The position numbers and the translations under genes were made by a program. Positions 39,327 through 47,258 of a stretch of 47,258 nucleotides of DNA are shown here, piece by piece. Source of the DNA: JAMOBE01 sp039908285 (GTDB lineage: Bacteria > Pseudomonadota > Alphaproteobacteria > Rhodospirillales > Rhodospirillaceae). Numbering within the stretch: position 1 is the stretch's first letter; the number at the start of each line of letters is the position of its first letter. The stretch is taken from positions 1 through 47,258 of the forward strand of contig JAMOBE010000023.1 of the NCBI GenBank assembly GCA_039908285.1, given 5' to 3'. A model generated the notes under the pieces. That model had not been told where the DNA came from, did not search any database, and was given only the letters and a program-made list of their open reading frames with translations.

Positions 39327-40241
39327 CTACACCTTCTCCACCTCTGGGCGGCCGAGCAGTCCCGTCGGCCGGAAGATCAGGACCAGGACCAGGATGCCGA
39401 AGGTGGCCACGTCCTTGTACTCGATAGTGAAATAGGCCGACCAGAACGCCTCGATCAGGCCGATCAGGAACCCGCCCAGCATCGCCCCCGGCAGTGAGCC
39501 GATGCCGCCCAGCACCGCCGCCGAGAAGGCCTTGATGCCGGCGAGAAACCCCATGTAGAAGTCGATCACCCCGTACTGCAGCGTCACCATGAGGCCGGCG
39601 ACCGCCGCCAGCGTGGCGCCGATGACGAAGGTCAGGCTGATGGTGCGATCGACATCGACGCCGCACAGCGCCGCCATCACCTGGTCCTGCTCGCAGGCCC
39701 GCTGCCGCCGGCCGAGGGAGGAGCGGGTGATGAGCCAGGTGAACCCCGCCATCAGCACCACCGTCAGAATCCAGATGAAGATCTGCAGGTAGCTGACCGT
39801 CACCGAGAACCCGCTCTGCTCCATGAAGGTGAAGCCGCCGGAAATCAGGGGCTGGATCGACTTGACCCGGGCGCCCTGGCTGAGCTGGACGGAGTTCTGC
39901 AGGGCGATGGACATGCCGATGGCCGAGATGAGGGGGGCAAGGCGGAACGAGCCGCGCAAGGGCCGATAGGCGATGCGCTCGACGCTCCATCCATAGGCGG
40001 CGGCCACCACCATGGACACCAGCAGCATGGCCACCACCGCCAGTGGCACGTTGGCGAGACCGAGCGTCCCCAGCACCAGCCAGGTGATCACCGAGACGAA
40101 GGCGCCCATCATATAGATCTCGCCATGGGCGAAATTGATCATGCCGATGATGCCGTACACCATCGTATAGCCGATGGCGATCAGGCCATAGATGGCGCCG
40201 AGCGTCAATCCATTGACGAGTTGCTGAATGAAGTACGCCAT
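39327..40241 (-). CDS. livH: Branched-chain amino-acid ABC transporter permease LivH
   Basis: A 304-aa permease with about eight TM segments. LTLGAIYGLIAIGYTMVYGI at the start, INFAHGEIYMMGAFVSVITW and the coupling region RRQRACEQDQVMAALCGVDVDR are typical LivH sequences. It starts 12 nt after the rpiA stop, so rpiA and livHMGF appear to form one transcript. Confidence 0.95.
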   Translation of the reverse strand: MAYFIQQLVNGLTLGAIYGLIAIGYTMVYGIIGMINFAHGEIYMMGAFVSVITWLVLGTLGLANVPLAVVAMLLVSMVVAAAYGWSVERIAYRPLRGSFRLAPLISAIGMSIALQNSVQLSQGARVKSIQPLISGGFTFMEQSGFSVTVSYLQIFIWILTVVLMAGFTWLITRSSLGRRQRACEQDQVMAALCGVDVDRTISLTFVIGATLAAVAGLMVTLQYGVIDFYMGFLAGIKAFSAAVLGGIGSLPGAMLGGFLIGLIEAFWSAYFTIEYKDVATFGILVLVLIFRPTGLLGRPEVEKV

Positions 40242-40253
40242 CGGCAGATACCG

Positions 40254-40931
40254 CTATACCTCCCGATGTCGGGTAAAGATCTCGTTGCCCTTGCCGATGA
40301 TCACAGTGTTGCAGTGACCGATGAACAGGCCGGTGTCCACCACGCCGGTCATGCTCTTGAGCTCCGCCTCCGTCACCGCCGGGTCGTCGAGGAGGCCCAT
40401 GCGGCAGTCGAGGATATAGTGACCATTGTCGGTGATGTAGGGGTCGTCGCCGGTGATGCGGAGCTGGACGATGACGCCCTTCTCCCGCAGACGCCGGGCC
40501 ACGTGGTGATGGCCGAAGCGGACCACCTCCACCGGCAGGGGGAAGGCGCCGAGACGATCCACCATTTTGGACGAGTCGACGATGATCACGTTCCGACGCG
40601 AGGCGAGGGCGACGATCTTCTCGCGCAGGAGGGCGCCGCCGCCGCCCTTGATGATCCGGAACTCACGGTCGACCTCGTCGGCGCCGTCGACACAGAGGTC
40701 GATCGTGTCCACCGACGCGAAGTCCAGAAGCTCGATGCCGAGCTGGTGACAGAGGTTGGCGGTGCGCTCCGACGTCGGCACGCCCCGCACCTTCATGCCC
40801 GATTTCACCTTCTCGCCCAGCGCCCGCAGGAAAAACGCCACCGTCGACCCGGTCCCAAGGCCCAGCGTCATGCCGTTCCTGACCATGTCGGCGGCCGCCT
40901 CGCCCGCCAGCTTCTTCTCCTGGTTCTGCAT
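40254..40931 (-). CDS. rpiA: Ribose-5-phosphate isomerase A
   Basis: A 225-aa cytosolic enzyme of the pentose phosphate pathway interconverting ribose-5-P and ribulose-5-P. Conserved motifs: GLGTGSTVAFFLRALG (phosphate loop), DGADEVD (catalytic Asp region) and KGGGGALLREKIVA (catalytic Glu and Lys). The start at 40931 has AAGGGA 7 nt upstream. It is 12 nt upstream of livH, an uncommon partner. Its upstream neighbour on the same strand is the Panacea module (49-nt gap), so read-through from that promoter is possible. Confidence 0.97.
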   Translation of the reverse strand: MQNQEKKLAGEAAADMVRNGMTLGLGTGSTVAFFLRALGEKVKSGMKVRGVPTSERTANLCHQLGIELLDFASVDTIDLCVDGADEVDREFRIIKGGGGALLREKIVALASRRNVIIVDSSKMVDRLGAFPLPVEVVRFGHHHVARRLREKGVIVQLRITGDDPYITDNGHYILDCRMGLLDDPAVTEAELKSMTGVVDTGLFIGHCNTVIIGKGNEIFTRHREV

Positions 40932-40980
40932 CACGCGTCCCTTGACCCCGTCGCCGCGACCTGGGCTTAGCCTGTTCGCC

Positions 40981-41453
40981 TCAATCGTCCCACTCGTAAG
41001 CGGCCCGACCATCCCTGGTACAGTGATGAGGATCAAACCACAAAATTTGCAAGCAATTTCCCTGTCTGAGGCCATAAATCCGCACGCACTGCTCCAAACG
41101 AAGTGAAAACAATTCGTCAGCAAGTATATTCAGGTGGTCAAGTCTATCGCTGGCCAGTTTCGAGAAGTTGTCACTGGAAACGTAGTGGTTGTTGTTGCCC
41201 TTCCCGGATTTCTTGGCGCCAGCGGCATTGAGAATCTCCTGCCAAGTCATGGTCTCGAACGAGGACAGGTGTTTTCGATATGGAGACGCCATTTGGCGGA
41301 TACACAGGCCTCGATACCCCACGGTCCATCCCAGTCGAAGCTGCTGAAACGCCAGACCGGTTTTTGCCTGAGATACGATTCGGGGTCTTCGGCAATTCTC
41401 GGAACGCCGGTTGAAGCTTTTGCTCCAGCCTTTGGGGTACCCTTCCGTGACAT
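40981..41453 (-). pseudogene. Toxin-like partner of a Panacea antitoxin, interrupted by a frameshift
   Basis: Two frames join into one protein of about 156 aa. The first (from ATG 41453) has VWRFSSFDWDGPWGIEACVS. The second, ending at 40981, has LSSFETMTWQEIL, DRLDHLNILADELFSLRLEQ and RIYGLRQGN...LWFDPHH. The W-F-D-x-D-G-P-W, SFE-x-MTW, LFSLRL and WFDP order is one I associate with genes next to SocA/DUF4065 antitoxins; no biochemical activity is known to me. The frame changes near 41283 at a run of four A (GAAAAC): one extra A, or a -1 ribosomal slip, would restore the frame. The start codon overlaps the antitoxin stop (TGATG). It could be a dead toxin, a programmed frameshift, or a sequencing error. 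G/C content is below that of the neighbours. Confidence 0.7.
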
Positions 41454-41884
41454 CAGTGGAGAGAACTATAGTAGGATCCCATTACCTCCGGAGAGATGAT
41501 GACCTGGGATACCGCCCGATCTGGAAGATTTCCCCGGGCGATTCTCCAGGGTTCCTCGTTATGAGTAAGGTCACTCAGCCACTGCGGAGATTTGTCACCA
41601 TAAAAGGCGAGAACGCGGTCGATCGTATCCCGTTCGTCGTCGGTCAATCTGGCCGCATCACCCTCAGGCAGTTTGGACAACCGGAATGTTCCTCGATGAA
41701 GTTGGAACAAGTCAGGGGAAACCGGTCCGTCCGCCCAAGCCTCGATTCGTTCGTTGAACAGAATATCGTCTGTCCATGCTATGTGCCAGGCCTGACAGTA
41801 ATAAACAAGCTTCTGAAGCTTCATCGCGGTCATTTCGCCATGACTGCTCAGAATGTATGCCGCGACATCGTATACGGTCGCCAT
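41453..41884 (-). CDS. Panacea-domain (SocA/DUF4065) antitoxin
   Basis: A 143-aa protein of the Panacea family. VYDVAAYILSSHGEMTAMKL, QKLVYYCQAWHIAW and IEAWADGPVSPDLFQLHRG are the family core; the C-terminal half (LTDDERDTIDRVLAFYGDKS; LSDLTHNEEPW) is also typical. These proteins neutralise many unrelated toxins encoded next to them, and SocA of Caulobacter is a proteolytic adaptor for SocB. The start at 41884 has GGGAG about 9 nt upstream. The stop overlaps the toxin-like ATG by one base (TGATG), giving translational coupling with the antitoxin first. The locus is A/T richer than both dnaE and rpiA, suggesting acquisition. Confidence 0.9.
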   Translation of the reverse strand: MATVYDVAAYILSSHGEMTAMKLQKLVYYCQAWHIAWTDDILFNERIEAWADGPVSPDLFQLHRGTFRLSKLPEGDAARLTDDERDTIDRVLAFYGDKSPQWLSDLTHNEEPWRIARGNLPDRAVSQVIISPEVMGSYYSSLH

Positions 41885-42035
41885 CTTGGCTTCTCCCGCC
41901 CGGAATGCAGGCATCTCCGCTTTCATGCATATCTTATCCGACATTGATTTCGCAACAGATAATCCCGCCATGGCAAACCGCTCCGACGTGTGGGATGGTG
42001 ACAACCAACGTTCCCCCAGCCGACGGTGTCCCGCG

Positions 42036-45500
<3,465 letters not shown>

Positions 45501-45518
45501 TCCTGGGGAATGATACCG

Positions 45519-46868
45519 TCATGAACGGCTCTTCCAGGAGCGCAGGGCGGCCAGCAGGTCGTCCTGGGACATGACGTCGGATCGTCCGGCAGAGACCTCA
45601 CGGCCGGGCGACATGTGGGGCCGAGGGGCCGATGCCACACCCAGCGCCGCCATGACGTCGTCCTGGGACATGGCGACGGTCGGAGCCGCCCTGACCGGTT
45701 TCGGTGTGGGAGCGGCCACTCCGCCGCCACCTCCCGCGAGGGCCGCCAGCAGAGCATTCTGGGACATCACCGCCCTGTCGTCTCCGGCGGGCGGACTCGC
45801 GGCGACAGGTGGTGCGGCAGGTGGTGTGACTGGCGATTGGTCTGACACCAGACGAAGGACCGGCGGCGGAGGGATCTCGATTTGCTGCGCGATCCTGGGC
45901 GGTGGTGATTGGGTTGCCTCCCGCGTCCGGAACGGGGCGGGAGGCATGGTCGGCGGTGCCGATGGCTTCGGCTTCGGCTTTGGCTTTGGTATTGGCGCTG
46001 GTTCCGAAATCTGCTCCGGCTCCGATACCGTCCTCGGCGGGGAGGCGTCCTCCAGCGCCGCCGGGAGGGGAGGGGGGGCGGCTGGGGGAGGGGCGACCTT
46101 GGGGGGAGGGGGCTCGTTGATCACTGGAGTCGACGCAGCTTCCATGAGCGAAACCAGACGACGCGCCTCCTCATCCGCCCGTCTCGCCGCTTCGGCCCGT
46201 TTCGCCGCCTCCCCCTGTCTTGCCGTTTCGGCCTGCTTCGCCTCCTCTGCCGCCGCCTGCTTCTTCAGGGCGAGGCGCCGCTGTTCCATGGTCGACGGCG
46301 CGGTCTGCGGAGTGGGAGGCTTCGCCGCCGAACTGGCAACCTCGCCGAACAAGGTTGCATAGGGCGGGGCGATCAGGCGCGGCATCTGCGTGCGACGGTC
46401 CTTGCCGGCATACGACGACGCGCCCGCACGGCGCCGATCCGGCCCGAAATAAGTCTTGGTCGACACGAAATGGCGAAGGTCCTCGACCATGTCACGAAGG
46501 ATCCGCGCCAGCGCGGGAAGGGACGGGGACTCGGTCAGAAAGGCGTGGAGCCCGGTATCCATGGCTTCGGCCGTTTCGTCCGGACCGACAGTGCCGACGG
46601 CGACGATCACCGCGAACTGAAAGGGCAGCCTGGCAGCCTGCCTGACCTGGCGGGCGAAGGCGATCGTCCCGTTCGATGCCTCGTTCCAGCGATGGAAGAC
46701 AATCTCCGGCACCGAGAGTCGCATGTGCGACAACGCCTCGGTCATATCCTCCGCCTCAAAGATCTTTTTGGCCCCCAGCTTGCGCAACATGTCGCAGAAG
46801 CGGCTTCGGGCCACGACATCGTGATCAACCACAAGGAGCTTCAGCTTGCCTACGCCGGCAGTATCCAT
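45519..46868 (-). CDS. Pseudo-receiver protein with Pro-rich linker and three FliM-like SQDD peptides
   Basis: A 449-aa soluble protein. The N-terminal CheY-like fold (about 8-130) keeps D15 and D17 of the acidic pocket, but the phospho-acceptor position is R60 (IVFHRWNE) and the conserved Lys is replaced (TESPS), so it cannot be a normal phospho-receiver. Two GPDRR/GKDRR motifs follow (about 143-160), then an Ala/Glu/Arg coiled coil (about 190-245) and a long Pro/Ala/Lys linker with KPKPKPK. The C-terminus repeats MSQNALLAAL, MSQDDVMAAL and MSQDDLLAAL at about 368, 400 and 433. These resemble the N-terminal LSQDEIDALL peptide of FliM that binds phosphorylated CheY. A link to motility or scaffold signalling is inference. 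It converges on dnaE with 18 bp between stops. Confidence 0.8.
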   Translation of the reverse strand: MDTAGVGKLKLLVVDHDVVARSRFCDMLRKLGAKKIFEAEDMTEALSHMRLSVPEIVFHRWNEASNGTIAFARQVRQAARLPFQFAVIVAVGTVGPDETAEAMDTGLHAFLTESPSLPALARILRDMVEDLRHFVSTKTYFGPDRRRAGASSYAGKDRRTQMPRLIAPPYATLFGEVASSAAKPPTPQTAPSTMEQRRLALKKQAAAEEAKQAETARQGEAAKRAEAARRADEEARRLVSLMEAASTPVINEPPPPKVAPPPAAPPPLPAALEDASPPRTVSEPEQISEPAPIPKPKPKPKPSAPPTMPPAPFRTREATQSPPPRIAQQIEIPPPPVLRLVSDQSPVTPPAAPPVAASPPAGDDRAVMSQNALLAALAGGGGGVAAPTPKPVRAAPTVAMSQDDVMAALGVASAPRPHMSPGREVSAGRSDVMSQDDLLAALRSWKSRS

Positions 46869-46982
46869 TGCCCACCCGGACTCACGCGAATCGCTGTCAC
46901 TTTAACCCACGGTGCATACGACACAATATCCGGAAAAAAATGTAGGGCGCACGTCATAGACTAGGTAAAAGGTTGTGGTTTG

Positions 46983-47258
46983 ATGCGACGATGGAGCGTC
47001 GGAAGCCCTATTGATGAGCGCCCGGCCCATGGCGATGTCCTGGTCATGGTCCGTAACCGACGCATCCATATCGAGGCCGAGTTGATCGGCATTCACTCTC
47101 TGCTGGCTGATCTGGAGCCGCGAGTGGCCGATATGCATGCCCGTCTCGCCGCCGCGACGGCGGGACGGCCGTGGTCTGAGAGCCTGAAAATGAATCGGCA
47201 CCACGACCAGAAAAAGCCCTCTCCCCCCTCTTCCGGGGGGAGAGGGTTGGGTGAGGGG
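46983..47258 (+). CDS. Partial hypothetical protein running off the right edge
   Basis: From ATG 46983 the frame is open to the window end (92 codons, no stop). The first ~70 residues look like a small helical protein (VMVRNRRIHIEAELIGIHSL; LEPRVADMHARLAAATAGR). The remainder reads through the palindromic repeat at 47217, so the true C-terminus lies there or beyond. AAAAGG lies about 10 nt upstream. It is divergent from the pseudo-receiver gene. No family is recognised. Confidence 0.4.
   Translation, partial: MRRWSVGSPIDERPAHGDVLVMVRNRRIHIEAELIGIHSLLADLEPRVADMHARLAAATAGRPWSESLKMNRHHDQKKPSPPSSGGRGLGEG
47217..47258. repeat. Dispersed palindromic repeat, copy 4, cut by the window edge
   Basis: Palindrome CCCTCTCCCCCC (47217-47228), loop TCTTCC, GGGGGGAGAGGG (47235-47246), then TTGGGTGAGGGG. 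The flank matches, in reverse complement, the right half of copies 2 and 3 (cctcacccaaccctct). The element continues past the window end. Confidence 0.88.

Overview
The window is high-GC proteobacterial chromosome, most likely from an alphaproteobacterium of the Rhodospirillales (Magnetospirillum/Phaeospirillum-like). The evidence is the short prolyl-tRNA synthetase without an editing insertion, a single LolC/E-type permease next to LolD, a chemoreceptor with repeated RRHEKDFL helices, a receiver protein with GPDRR motifs, and CgeB-like glycosyltransferases. This placement is inference. No rRNA, tRNA, CRISPR array or intact insertion sequence was seen. Both window edges lie inside the same family of dispersed palindromic repeats, so the piece may be a contig that ended at repeats.

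Layout from left to right. 114-458 is a small hypothetical gene. 491-6515 (minus) is a signalling operon: an exported ABC-type binding protein, a large hybrid sensor kinase (HAMP-PAS-HisKA-HATPase-REC-REC-HPt) and a REC-HisKA-HATPase kinase, the last two overlapping by 4 nt. 6609-7514 is an Rpn/PDDEXK nuclease. 7639-21083 (minus) is a tightly coupled envelope operon: an unrecognised exported beta-rich protein of 1727 residues, a giant alpha-2-macroglobulin with a thioester site, and penicillin-binding protein 1C. 21225-23192 is a chemoreceptor with its own terminator. 23292-29717 holds a methyltransferase, lolD and its permease, proS, a small exported protein, a pentapeptide-repeat protein and a Mesh1-like HD hydrolase, with several palindromic repeats between them. 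29847-33809 holds a divergent unknown gene, two coupled glycosyltransferases and ssb. 33955-34983 is a second Rpn protein carrying a perfect 12-bp tandem array. 35145-40931 (minus) is rpiA-livHMGF plus the binding-protein gene, with a 159-bp palindrome between livF and the binding protein. 40981-41884 is a Panacea (SocA/DUF4065) antitoxin followed by a frameshifted toxin-like gene. 42036-45500 (plus) is dnaE. 45519-46868 is a pseudo-receiver protein ending in three FliM-like SQDD peptides. A partial gene runs off the right edge.

The most interesting signals are these: the three-gene A2M/PBP1C locus with its unknown giant partner; two Rpn genes with plausible internal starts for a C-terminal antitoxin, one next to a 6 x 12-bp array; the Panacea pair sitting directly upstream of rpiA-liv, with a one-base frame break in the toxin; a large inverted-repeat element present twice with an AT-rich loop of about 112-115 nt; and the pseudo-receiver with periodic FliM-like peptides. 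No single locus is convincingly a wholly new system. The envelope locus is the best candidate.
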